From contig JACPFE010000228.1 in NCBI GenBank assembly GCA_016183145.1, forward strand, positions 1 to 5,790: a stretch of DNA of 5,790 nucleotides, given 5' to 3'. Numbering within the stretch: the stretch's first letter is position 1; each line of letters opens with the position of its first letter. Under the pieces are notes generated by a model. It ran no database searches. It worked only from the letters and a program-made list of their open reading frames with translations, and had not been told where the DNA came from. Both the position numbers and the translations under genes were made by a program. Shown here one piece after another: positions 1-5,790 of this stretch. This stretch comes from Deltaproteobacteria bacterium. Its GTDB lineage: Bacteria; Desulfobacterota; Binatia; UBA9968.

Positions 1-139
1 AAGGCTGGGCGGTCGGAAGTCGAGGCACCGTCCTGCACACCGATGACGGCGGCGAAACCTGGACGAACCGCGCCATCGACGCAGATATTATTCTTAACGA
101 CGTTCGCTTTCTCGATGCGCGCCAAGGCTGGGCGGTCGG
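1..139 (+). repeat. 16-base direct repeat between two propeller blades
   Basis: The 16 bases AAGGCTGGGCGGTCGG occur at 1-16 and again, identical, at 124-139, exactly 41 codons apart and in the same frame. They encode the G-W-A-V-G core of two successive blades. The later blades encode the same residues with different codons, so these two may be a recent duplication or may have been homogenised. Chance codon sharing under GC bias is the alternative. Confidence 0.7.
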
Positions 140-644
140 GGAATTCGGCCGCATTTACCGCACGCGCGACGGTGGTCTTTCCTGGACGAAGCAAAACAGT
201 CCCATCGAGGTGCCTTTCATCAGCGGCGCCAGCCGTAATCTTTTTCGGCTTCTGATGTCGGATTCCCGCAGCGGTTGGGCTTTCGGTCTGGATGGAGTCA
301 TTCTCACCAGCCAGGACGGTCAGAATTGGGAAATGGCCGCTCAAGACGGCGGCTCCCCCGCCGATGCAAAACGCTACCATCTATTTTCCGCGTCGTCGGT
401 GGGCTTAAAGAAATGGGCCGTGGGGGAACGCGGCACGGTTCTCATGTCCCGCATCGATAGCCGCCGGTGGGATGCGTCGGGAGCGAAATCGTCGCCGTCG
501 AACCTGAACGGCATCGCCTTTAGTGCCGATGATACGGGCCTGATCGTCGGCAACCGGGGAATCATTTTGCGCACCGATGACGCGGGTAAACAATGGACGC
601 CCGTCAGGATCGCCCTGAAAGGCTCAACGAACGGAGTCCCTTGA
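1..644 (+). CDS. YCF48-like / BNR-repeat beta-propeller protein, C-terminal part (5' end outside window)
   Basis: The frame is open from base 3 to the TGA at 642-644, giving 213 residues with no start in the window. Five repeats of one pattern are visible: GWAVGSRGTVLHTDDGGETW (from base 3), GWAVGEFGRIYRTRDGGLSW (126), GWAFGLDGVILTSQDGQNWE (273), KWAVGERGTVLMSRIDSRRW (411) and GLIVGNRGIILRTDDAGKQW (537). The G-W-A-V-G...G.I..T.DGG..W signature is that of BNR/Asp-box blades in the YCF48/HCF136-like propeller family. Blade four has a degenerate Asp-box (SRIDSRRW). Family members of this kind are normally exported, but the N-terminus that would show a signal peptide is missing. The stop lies 4 bases before the RND exporter start, so the two are probably co-translated, and a periplasmic partner role for the exporter is the natural inference. 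The ATG at 210 is only an internal methionine codon or a frame accident, since the repeats begin before it. The family call is firm; the function is not. Confidence 0.88.
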   Translation, partial: GWAVGSRGTVLHTDDGGETWTNRAIDADIILNDVRFLDARQGWAVGEFGRIYRTRDGGLSWTKQNSPIEVPFISGASRNLFRLLMSDSRSGWAFGLDGVILTSQDGQNWEMAAQDGGSPADAKRYHLFSASSVGLKKWAVGERGTVLMSRIDSRRWDASGAKSSPSNLNGIAFSADDTGLIVGNRGIILRTDDAGKQWTPVRIALKGSTNGVP

Positions 645-648
645 ATCG

Positions 649-2976
649 ATGGCGCGCTTGGCCGAATGGATTGTCAAGAAACGCTTGGCCGTCCTCCTCG
701 TCATTGTTCTGCTCACGCTTTTCTTCAGCTACCACGCGGTCAAGATCGAGATGTACACTGCCTTCTCGGATCTTGTGCCCAGAGACCATTCCTATATCAA
801 AACCCATAACGAATTCTGGAAAACTTTCGGCGGCGCCAATGTCATCCTCATCTCGCTGGAGACCACCGACGGCGATATTTTTAACCCGGCGGCGCTGACC
901 AAGATCAAGAAGCTGACGGAAGCCGTCGAACGCATCCCCGGGGCCAACAACTACCAGATCTTCTCGATCGCCCGGCAAAAAGTGAAGGACGTGCGCGCCA
1001 CGGCTTGGGGCATCGAAGTTCAGCCCGTCATGTGGCCCGATGTTCCGCGCACTCCTGAAGAGATCGAGCGTCTGCGCAACATCGTCTATGCCAATCCCAC
1101 CATCGTTGGGCGGCTGGTATCGGAGGACGGCAAGGCGGCCCTGATTACCGCTGCATTCCACGAAGAGCGGCTGGATTATGCCGCTTTGTTTCAACGCATT
1201 CAGCAAGCGATTAAAGAGGTAGAAGACTCCAATACCCGTGTTTACGCCGTCGGCGAGCCGATTCTTTACGGCTGGATCTATTATCATCTAAAAGACATCA
1301 CCGCGATCATCGCGCTGACCTCCCTGAGCATTCTCGCGCTTCTGGCTCTTTACTATAGGAATCTCAACGGCGTCATGATCCCGGTGCTCTCCGCTCTCGT
1401 CACGTTTATTTGGGGGACGGGATTCACGGCGCTGCTGGGCTACAACTTTGAGCCTCTCGTCCTGGTCGTGCCATTTCTCATCGCGGCGCGCACCATCAGT
1501 CATTCCATCCAGTTTCGGGAAAGATTCTTCGAGGAGCTCGAGCGCTACGGCAGCAAAGAAAAAGCGGCCATCGAGTCGGCGGCGGGCCTGATGATGCCCG
1601 GCGGTGTCTCCATTATTACGGACGCCATCGGGCTCACGGTTCTGCTCGTGGCGCCCATGCCGATTCTCACCAAGCTCGCCATCGCGGGCAGTTTCTGGGT
1701 GCTGAGCAATCTCGTCACCGTGATTATTCTCGATCCGATTCTTTGCTGCTATTTTCCGACACCGCGGCGGATTCCTAAAGGCGGGGAGGGGCACTGGCTG
1801 GACGCCCCGCTGCGCTGGCTGACGCGATGGTGCATCCATCGGGTGGGGAGAATCGTCGTCCTGGCGTGCTTTGGCGGGATTATCATTTGGAGTTGCTACT
1901 GGTACCGCTTTTTAACCGTCGGCGACTCTCGCCCCGGCTCCCCGCTTCTGTGGCCCGATGCCATTTACAATCAGAGCGTGCGGCACATCAATGACAAATT
2001 TCAGGGCACGGATCATCTTTACGTCATCGTTAAAGGTACGGCGGAAAACACTTTAAAATCGCCCAAGGTGCTGGCGACCATCGAAGCGTTTCAGCGTCAC
2101 ATGCTGCGCTCTCCTCACGTCGGCGCAACCGATTCGCTCGTCGATCTGACCCGGCAGATCAATACGGTCCTGCATTATAATGACCCGCGCTGGGGTCTTT
2201 TGCCGCGTTCCGCCGATGACGTGGGCGGCATCGTCATGGTCGCGGAGCACGGCAGCGAGCCGGGAGACTTTGACCGCTGGGTCAACTACAATTTTCAGCA
2301 TGGTCGCGTGACGTTTTTTCTTTACGACCATAAGGGAAACACCGTCCGCGACGTCATCCAGCGCGCCGATGAATTCATTCGCACCCATCCCATGCCCGGC
2401 GCCGAGTTCAAACTGGCCAGCGGATACGTGGGCGTTCTGGCCGCGGCCAATGAAGTCATCGCTCGCTCCGACAAAATGACGCTCGGGATGATGCTCCTGG
2501 CGCAGCTTATCTTCTGCGCTTTTGGGTTCCGCTCGCTAACCGCCGGCCTTTTGTTCGTCGGCGTCGTGTTGATGTCGAATACCTTTGGAATGGCGTTGAT
2601 GGCGTATTGGAATGTGGGGCTAAACGTCAACACGTTGCCGGTCATCAGTCTCGGCATCGGCTTTGGCGAAGATTACGGTATTTATATTGTTTCCAGGGCG
2701 ATCGAGGAATACCGCCGCCGCCAACGCGACAATCTCGACGGCGCTTTAATCGACGGCGTAGCGACGGCAGGCAAGGCGGTTCTTTATACCGCGTTCTTAA
2801 TATCTGCCGCCATCGCGTTTTGGGCCTTCTCGCCGCTACGTTTCCAAGCGGAGATGGGTTATCAACTGCTCATCATCCTAACGATGAATATGCTCGGCGG
2901 GCTGCTGCTCTTACCCGCGCTCATCAGTTGGATACGCCCACGCTTTGTCCTCAGGAACGCCCATGAAGCTATTTAA
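649..2976 (+). CDS. RND-superfamily (MMPL/COG1033-type) membrane exporter
   Basis: This 775-residue protein has the two-fold RND layout. A first membrane helix (about 12-30) is followed by a large periplasmic loop (31-215), a cluster of five helices (about 216-236, 242-263, 268-288, 318-337, 343-369), a short cytoplasmic linker (370-400), a seventh helix (402-420), a second periplasmic loop (421-610) and a final cluster of five (about 612-630, 632-650, 660-682, 709-727, 740-762). Size and topology fit the single-chain MMPL/COG1033 exporters rather than the roughly 1,000-residue AcrB type. Helix 10 carries the family's G-x-x-x-D proton-relay motif as GFGED (671-675). The equivalent place in helix 4 reads AARTISHS (279-286), with no acidic residue. 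Such pumps use the proton gradient to move lipids or other hydrophobic compounds. The ATG at 649 lies 4 bases after the propeller stop, with GGAG at 633-636 about 12 bases upstream, so translation is probably coupled. A propeller next to an RND pump is a recurring pairing as I recall it. The substrate is unknown. Confidence 0.93.
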   Translation: MARLAEWIVKKRLAVLLVIVLLTLFFSYHAVKIEMYTAFSDLVPRDHSYIKTHNEFWKTFGGANVILISLETTDGDIFNPAALTKIKKLTEAVERIPGANNYQIFSIARQKVKDVRATAWGIEVQPVMWPDVPRTPEEIERLRNIVYANPTIVGRLVSEDGKAALITAAFHEERLDYAALFQRIQQAIKEVEDSNTRVYAVGEPILYGWIYYHLKDITAIIALTSLSILALLALYYRNLNGVMIPVLSALVTFIWGTGFTALLGYNFEPLVLVVPFLIAARTISHSIQFRERFFEELERYGSKEKAAIESAAGLMMPGGVSIITDAIGLTVLLVAPMPILTKLAIAGSFWVLSNLVTVIILDPILCCYFPTPRRIPKGGEGHWLDAPLRWLTRWCIHRVGRIVVLACFGGIIIWSCYWYRFLTVGDSRPGSPLLWPDAIYNQSVRHINDKFQGTDHLYVIVKGTAENTLKSPKVLATIEAFQRHMLRSPHVGATDSLVDLTRQINTVLHYNDPRWGLLPRSADDVGGIVMVAEHGSEPGDFDRWVNYNFQHGRVTFFLYDHKGNTVRDVIQRADEFIRTHPMPGAEFKLASGYVGVLAAANEVIARSDKMTLGMMLLAQLIFCAFGFRSLTAGLLFVGVVLMSNTFGMALMAYWNVGLNVNTLPVISLGIGFGEDYGIYIVSRAIEEYRRRQRDNLDGALIDGVATAGKAVLYTAFLISAAIAFWAFSPLRFQAEMGYQLLIILTMNMLGGLLLLPALISWIRPRFVLRNAHEAI
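2953..2956 (+). promoter_or_regulatory. Shine-Dalgarno AGGA selecting the ATG at 2963
   Basis: AGGA sits 6 bases before the ATG at 2963, inside the end of the exporter gene. An in-frame TTG at 2945 would add six residues (MSSGTP) before a protein that already starts with a good signal peptide. The ATG with its ribosome site is the better start. Confidence 0.6.
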
Positions 2977-3976
2977 TATCCGTTCCACGCAGGCCATCCG
3001 CCGGGCACTGCTATTGTGCCTGCTTGGCATTGTCGGTATTGCGCCGATCGCTCTCGCCTTAGACAAAGTTAGTCTCGCCGTGCCCGTGGTCGCGGTGCAA
3101 TACATGCCGATTTATTTTGGTATAAAAGAAGGGGTATTCGCCGCCGAAGGCCTGGCGGCGGAAGTTCACGTCCTGCGCACCGATTTAGCGATCGCCGGAC
3201 TCAATACCGGGAGGCTCGATTATATCGCCCATGGCGGCGCCGCGCTGCGCGGCGCGACGCGCGGTTTCCCGCTAAAGCTTATTTTCGCCTTGGACGACAA
3301 AGCGGCATTTTGGTTGCTAACCCAACCGGGTATTCGCGACGCCGCGATGCTTAAAGGCAAAAACATCGGCGTCAGTTTTCCCGGTGACACTCCCCATCTG
3401 GTCCTGAAGCGCTTTCTGAGAAAACGCGGCCTCGATCCGGACAAGGACGTTACCTACGTTGCCGGGCAAATCTCTCCCATCGGGTTTCAGGGGCTGGCCG
3501 CGGGCGTTTTGGACGGCGCGGTCATGGCGCCTCCCCATTCGGTGCTGGCCGAAGAAAAAGGCTTTCATTCGCTGGCTTTTCTTGGCGAGGAGGTTCCGGA
3601 CGCCCCAACGATCAATGGGATTATCACCAGCGATAATAAAATCCGCACCCGGCCGAGCGAAGTCCAGCGAATGGTGCGGGCCGCGTTGACGTCGGTTCAT
3701 CTTTACCGGCAAAAGAAGGACCTGGCCGTAGCCTTTCTCGCATCGGAGTTTAATCTCAATCCGGCCACCGCGAAAAAAGTCTACGCCAACGCCTCGGCCA
3801 TGTTGACTCCCAACGGGGAGATCGGCTTGGACAAAGTTCGCGACGTGTTGAACTTGGCGCGGGAATTGGGCCAGTCCCCTCCTGACGTCCAGGAGCCGAA
3901 GTCGCTCGTCGATTTCTCTTTTCTCCAAGAAGTCCGGCGCGAAGCCGCCGGAGCACAGAAGAAACCACGACCATGA
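2963..3976 (+). CDS. Exported NMT1/SsuA-like solute-binding protein
   Basis: From the ATG at 2963 the protein has 337 residues. A Sec-type signal peptide is clear: basic residues R7, R13 and R14, a hydrophobic core at about 15-31, and an A-L-A cleavage site at 30-32. The mature part opens like periplasmic binding proteins of the NMT1/THI5 and SsuA/TauA group: QYMPIYFGIKEGVFAAEGL (46-64), then YIAHGGAALRGATRG (87-101), then LKGKNIGVSFPGDTPH (130-145) and KRGLDPDKDV (154-163), the usual two-lobed type II fold. Relatives bind thiamine precursors, sulfonates, nitrate or aromatic acids, usually feeding an ABC permease and ATPase. Neither is present here. The gene overlaps the exporter by 14 bases and the hydrolase by 4 bases (ATGA), so it belongs to the same unit. 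It may serve a transporter encoded elsewhere or deliver ligand to or from the RND protein; the latter is inference only. The final 10-20 residues are charged and proline-rich and are probably disordered. Confidence 0.9.
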   Translation: MKLFNIRSTQAIRRALLLCLLGIVGIAPIALALDKVSLAVPVVAVQYMPIYFGIKEGVFAAEGLAAEVHVLRTDLAIAGLNTGRLDYIAHGGAALRGATRGFPLKLIFALDDKAAFWLLTQPGIRDAAMLKGKNIGVSFPGDTPHLVLKRFLRKRGLDPDKDVTYVAGQISPIGFQGLAAGVLDGAVMAPPHSVLAEEKGFHSLAFLGEEVPDAPTINGIITSDNKIRTRPSEVQRMVRAALTSVHLYRQKKDLAVAFLASEFNLNPATAKKVYANASAMLTPNGEIGLDKVRDVLNLARELGQSPPDVQEPKSLVDFSFLQEVRREAAGAQKKPRP

Positions 3977-4788
3977 TCATCGATTTTCACGCTCACCGGG
4001 TCTTCTCAGGCACGCCGATTCATCCCGGCGTGGACCGGCTCTCGCAGGCCTATTACGGTCGCGACGCGTTGAAATTATCAGCGGCTGAATTCATCCAGAA
4101 AATGGACCGAGCGGAAATCGATCGAGCGGTTCTATTGACCGCCTGCTGGAAAAACCAACCGGCGCGGCCCCGAAACGAAGCGACTGCGGAGTTGATCCAA
4201 CAGCACCCGGACCGATTCATCGGATTCGCCAGCTTCGATCCCAACACGGGCGAGCAGGCGGTGGCGGATGTCGAGCATGCGGTTGACAAGCTGCGGCTTC
4301 GAGGGATCAAAATCATCGCGCAGAATGTCGAGCTCGCATATAACGATCCTGGTTATTATCCCGTATACGAAAAGATTCAACAGCTTGGAGTCCCGATCCT
4401 GTTTCACACGGGGCCGTCGTTCCTGGGAACCCGAACCAAATTTTGGAATCCGTCTGCTCTCGACGACGTCGCGTTGGACTTTCCCGAGATGAAAATCGTC
4501 CTCGCCCACATGGGCATGCAGAACTATATGGACGCCCACAGCCTGCTCGTGCGTCACCCCAACGTCTACGCCGACCTCTCCTTCTGGCCCTTGCACCCGG
4601 CATACCGCGCCCTGATTCCATGGTCCCTCTTCGAGCAAACTGTGCCGATGAAGATTCTTTTCGGCAGTGATTTTCCCGTCGGCCAGAGTCCGACCGAAGC
4701 GCGCCAGGCGGTCGACGGCCTTCCCGTGAAAAAAAGATTCAAACGGCAGATTCTCGGCGAGAACGCAGCAGCGCTTTTACAGCTCTGA
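3973..4788 (+). CDS. Amidohydrolase-2 family metal-dependent hydrolase (COG2159-like)
   Basis: This 271-residue TIM-barrel enzyme has the amidohydrolase landmarks in order: the N-terminal metal motif DFHAH (H6, H8), a strand ending GIKI with K113 (109-115 region), LFHTG with H145, VLAHMG with H179, and FGSDFP with D233, closing with ILGENAAALLQL at 260-271 as is typical of the family. Together these predict an intact divalent-metal centre (H6, H8, H145, D233) with H179 as a further ligand or catalytic residue. Known relatives hydrolyse C-N or C-O bonds or decarboxylate aromatic or dienoic acids (for example ACMSD-type and resorcylate-type decarboxylases); the substrate here is not readable. 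There is no signal peptide, so it should be cytoplasmic. Its ATG overlaps the binding-protein stop as ATGA, with the purine-rich AGAAGAAA (3957-3964) as a ribosome site. It is the last gene of the plus-strand unit. A link between the ligand of the binding protein and the substrate of this enzyme is plausible but unproven. Confidence 0.9.
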   Translation: MIIDFHAHRVFSGTPIHPGVDRLSQAYYGRDALKLSAAEFIQKMDRAEIDRAVLLTACWKNQPARPRNEATAELIQQHPDRFIGFASFDPNTGEQAVADVEHAVDKLRLRGIKIIAQNVELAYNDPGYYPVYEKIQQLGVPILFHTGPSFLGTRTKFWNPSALDDVALDFPEMKIVLAHMGMQNYMDAHSLLVRHPNVYADLSFWPLHPAYRALIPWSLFEQTVPMKILFGSDFPVGQSPTEARQAVDGLPVKKRFKRQILGENAAALLQL

Positions 4789-4852
4789 ATCCCATCGTCC
4801 TCGAACGGAACAACACCTGGAGCACGCCGATGATCGAAAGATCTGTGTGATC
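4789..4852. other. Non-coding spacer after the operon
   Basis: These 64 bases lie between the hydrolase stop and the left arm of the large inverted repeat. I see no terminator-like hairpin followed by a T run and no convincing coding frame on either strand. The minus-strand frame open across here (4993 to 4739) shows no protein family and runs into the hydrolase antisense. Confidence 0.5.
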
Positions 4853-5098
4853 AGCCCGGACTCCGCATTTGAAGCTACAATCTCTACGGAGCGAGGTGTG
4901 AGACTGGAGTAGCGAAGGCACCCAGATCCGCAGTATCAAAGTCGTTTTTCGTGCTTGGCAATCTGTTGCAAGCAGGTTACGGATGCCACTCACGGCACCG
5001 GTGGTCTCAACGCTCTTAGAACCAGTACCCCATTGCCTTCGCTATGGAAGGCTCGCACCTCGCTCCGTGCCTTACCTTTCAAACGCGGAATCCGGGCT
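4853..5098. repeat. Large imperfect inverted repeat, possible MITE-like or intergenic element
   Basis: The left arm 4853-4920 (68 bases) and right arm 5034-5098 (65 bases) are reverse complements over three blocks. The outer block is AGCCCGGA-y-TCCGC-r-TTTGAA (21 bases, two transitions), the middle block is ACGGAGCGAGGTG followed by y-GAG, and the inner block is TAGCGAAGGCA (11 of 11). Between the blocks the arms differ, including a 3-base length difference. Similarity stops abruptly at 4853 and 5098. The centre, 4921-5033, is 113 bases. The right arm also contains its own hairpin, GCCTTC-GCTATG-GAAGGC (5035-5052). A TCA triplet flanks both ends (4851-4853, 5098-5100), which could be a 3-base target duplication or chance. 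The element lies between convergent genes, so it may also work as a two-way terminator, though no T tract is seen. No transposase is present. An inverted pair of a dispersed intergenic repeat is an equal alternative. Confidence 0.75.
4953..4973. repeat. Hairpin in the centre of the inverted repeat
   Basis: GCTTG at 4953-4957 pairs with CAAGC at 4969-4973, and after a single bulged G (4958) CAA pairs with TTG, leaving the 4-base loop TCTG. This gives 8 base pairs in 21 bases. It is not followed by a T run, so it is not a standard intrinsic terminator. Confidence 0.5.
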
Positions 5099-5103
5099 CA
5101 ATA

Positions 5104-5253
5104 TTAACGCGCCCGCTTAAGCAGCGGGGCGTCAAACTTTCTCTTCTCCCATTCCTCGTCCGTCTGTTCCATCCAAAACGGCACCCAGCCGCAGCCCGCT
5201 TCTAGAAACGCGACGCGAGGATTGGAAACTTTCTCAAACAAAGTTACCCAACC
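5104..5253 (-). pseudogene. Remnant of a second amidohydrolase-2 family gene
   Basis: Read on the minus strand from about 5253 to the TAA at 5106-5104, the frame gives GWVTLFEKVSNPRV, then AFLEAGCGWVPFWMEQTDEE, then WEKRKFDAPLLKRAR and stop. The block F-E-K...P-R-V-A-F-L-E-A-G-C-G-W-V-P-F-W-M-E-x-x-D-E-x-W/Y-E-K-R...A-P-L-L-K-R is a hallmark of COG2159 amidohydrolases of the 'LEAGCGW' type, where it lies in the second half of a protein of some 350 residues. The frame is open only to 5286, with a stop codon at 5289-5287 inside the cupin gene, and there is no start. The N-terminal metal motif is absent, and so is everything after the K-R, where relatives continue for roughly 60-100 residues. 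The break on that side falls within about 15 bases of the edge of the inverted repeat at 5098. It is not a copy of the intact hydrolase at 3973-4788, whose matching region reads VLAHMGMQNY. A short dead fragment is by far the best explanation. Confidence 0.82.
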
Positions 5254-5275
5254 AGAATTGGGGAATCCATTGGTT

Positions 5276-5713
5276 CTAGGGAAATTTTACCGGAACGTTG
5301 TCTTTCCCGTCGAAAGCCGGCGTATAAGTCACAAAGGCGACGGTCGGCTCGCGAGCGGTATTGGTGAAATAGTGCGCCGCGCCGCGCGGAATATAGACCA
5401 CGTCGCCGACCGTGAGATCGATGCGCCGCTGCTCGATCATCAGATAGCCCTGCCCCTTCAGCATTATCACCGTGGCGTCGTGGGTCTTATGCAGGTGCGG
5501 GGTTTCGCGATCGCGGATCTGCACGACATGGTGGCTCGCCGCCGGCCCCTGGCCGAGGGTAATGACCTTGATATTTTCTCCCGGCGGCAGAGGATTCTCG
5601 GCGAGCATTTTCTCTAAATCGCTCTGCTTAAAATCGTTGCCGTATTGAAGGTAAAAGCGCGGCACCGGCGCGCAGGCCGTAAGCAAGGAGAAAAGCGCGA
5701 TGACGAATTTCAT
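5276..5713 (-). CDS. Cupin-domain lipoprotein
   Basis: Starting at the ATG whose complement is 5713-5711, the protein has 145 residues. It opens with a lipoprotein signal, MKFVIALFSLLTAC, with lipobox L11-T12-A13-C14. The next residue is alanine, which favours the outer membrane. The rest is a single small cupin barrel: motif 1 is PHLHKTHDATVIMLKGQG (72-89) and motif 2 is GDVVYIPRGAAHYFTN (103-118). Likely metal ligands are H73, H75 and H114. The glutamate usual in motif 1 falls on A80, with H78 and D79 beside it. Most small cupins are cytoplasmic, so a lipid-anchored one is unusual. Its role could be metal-dependent catalysis, binding or sensing, and cannot be chosen from the sequence. An ATG ten codons upstream (5743) is in frame but would bury the signal peptide and overlap the preceding gene, so I prefer 5713. 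The preceding gene ends 4 bases before it. No strong ribosome site is visible, which suggests translational coupling. Confidence 0.85.
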   Translation of the reverse strand: MKFVIALFSLLTACAPVPRFYLQYGNDFKQSDLEKMLAENPLPPGENIKVITLGQGPAASHHVVQIRDRETPHLHKTHDATVIMLKGQGYLMIEQRRIDLTVGDVVYIPRGAAHYFTNTAREPTVAFVTYTPAFDGKDNVPVKFP

Positions 5714-5717
5714 CTGA

Positions 5718-5790
5718 TCACGGTCGCTTAACCTTAAAATCATAGACCAGATCCAAGAATTGCACGATGATGCGCGCGGTGACCCCCCAG
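5718..5790 (-). CDS. Probable Nudix hydrolase (CoA-diphosphatase type), C-terminal end only
   Basis: On the minus strand the window's right edge enters an open frame that gives WGVTARIIVQFLDLV (first codon 5789-5787) and then YDFKVKRP before the TGA at 5720-5718. The W-G-x-T-A-R followed by a leucine-rich helix is the usual ending of NudL/CoA-pyrophosphatase-like Nudix proteins, which cleave CoA or related nucleoside diphosphates. Only 23 residues are present and the Nudix box itself is outside the window, so the family call rests on this short ending. The stop lies 4 bases before the cupin ATG, which argues for one transcript and supports the 5713 start of the cupin gene. Confidence 0.6.
   Translation of the reverse strand, partial: WGVTARIIVQFLDLVYDFKVKRP

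Noticed and set aside
604..1287. 227-codon minus-strand open frame inside the exporter gene
   Set aside because: It is a long shadow frame expected in GC-rich coding DNA. It is antisense to the first periplasmic loop of a clear RND protein and shows no domain.
2945..2962. TTG start for the binding protein at 2945
   Set aside because: It would add MSSGTP before an already complete signal peptide, whereas the ATG at 2963 has AGGA at the right distance.
4739..4993. 84-codon minus-strand open frame across the end of the hydrolase and the left repeat arm
   Set aside because: It has no recognisable family, overlaps the hydrolase antisense, and crosses the sharp left boundary of the inverted repeat. 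It is more likely a chance opening.
4853..5098. Intrinsic terminator formed by the inverted repeat
   Set aside because: The arms are far longer and more separated than in a normal terminator, and no T run follows on either strand. Termination remains possible but is not supported directly.
5017..5278. Shared 8-base TAGAACCA / TGGTTCTA between the repeat centre and the end of the cupin gene
   Set aside because: Eight bases with no extended similarity on either side is within chance for this length.
5222..5617. 131-codon open frame on the plus strand across the cupin gene
   Set aside because: It lies almost wholly antisense to the cupin gene, which has two recognisable cupin motifs and a lipobox. 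The plus-strand translation resembles no family I know.

Overview
This 5.8 kb window is bacterial chromosomal DNA, moderately GC-rich, with tightly packed genes and two gene blocks that converge on a short non-coding stretch. The gene mix (an orphan NMT1-type solute-binding protein, COG2159-type amidohydrolases, and a YCF48-like propeller beside an RND exporter) resembles uncultured soil or subsurface lineages once filed as Deltaproteobacteria, Binatota or Rokubacteria. That is an impression from gene content, not a placement. Lipoprotein-type and Sec-type signal peptides and the RND pump fit a Gram-negative envelope.

Plus strand, 1-4788: four genes read as one translationally coupled unit. 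They are (1) the C-terminal part of a YCF48/BNR-type beta-propeller with five recognisable blades, running off the left edge; (2) a complete 775-residue RND/MMPL-type membrane exporter starting 4 bases after it; (3) an exported NMT1/SsuA-like solute-binding protein of 337 residues overlapping the exporter by 14 bases; (4) a 271-residue metal-dependent amidohydrolase overlapping the binding protein by the four bases ATGA. No ABC permease or ATPase is visible for the binding protein. The reasonable inference is an envelope function that handles a hydrophobic or organic-acid-like small molecule: transport by the RND protein, a propeller partner, periplasmic ligand binding, and cytoplasmic hydrolysis or decarboxylation. 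The substrate cannot be read from the sequence.

Middle, 4789-5275: no intact gene. A large imperfect inverted repeat (arms 4853-4920 and 5034-5098, about 65 bases each) encloses a 113-base centre with its own hairpin. Directly next to its right edge, on the minus strand, is a remnant of a second and different amidohydrolase (5104 to about 5253), recognisable by the motif FLEAGCGWVPFWME. It has lost both its N-terminal part and everything beyond the inverted-repeat boundary.

Minus strand, 5276-5790: a small cupin-domain lipoprotein (145 residues), preceded by the last 23 codons of what looks like a Nudix hydrolase of the CoA-diphosphatase type. The two are separated by 4 bases and probably form an operon that enters from the right.
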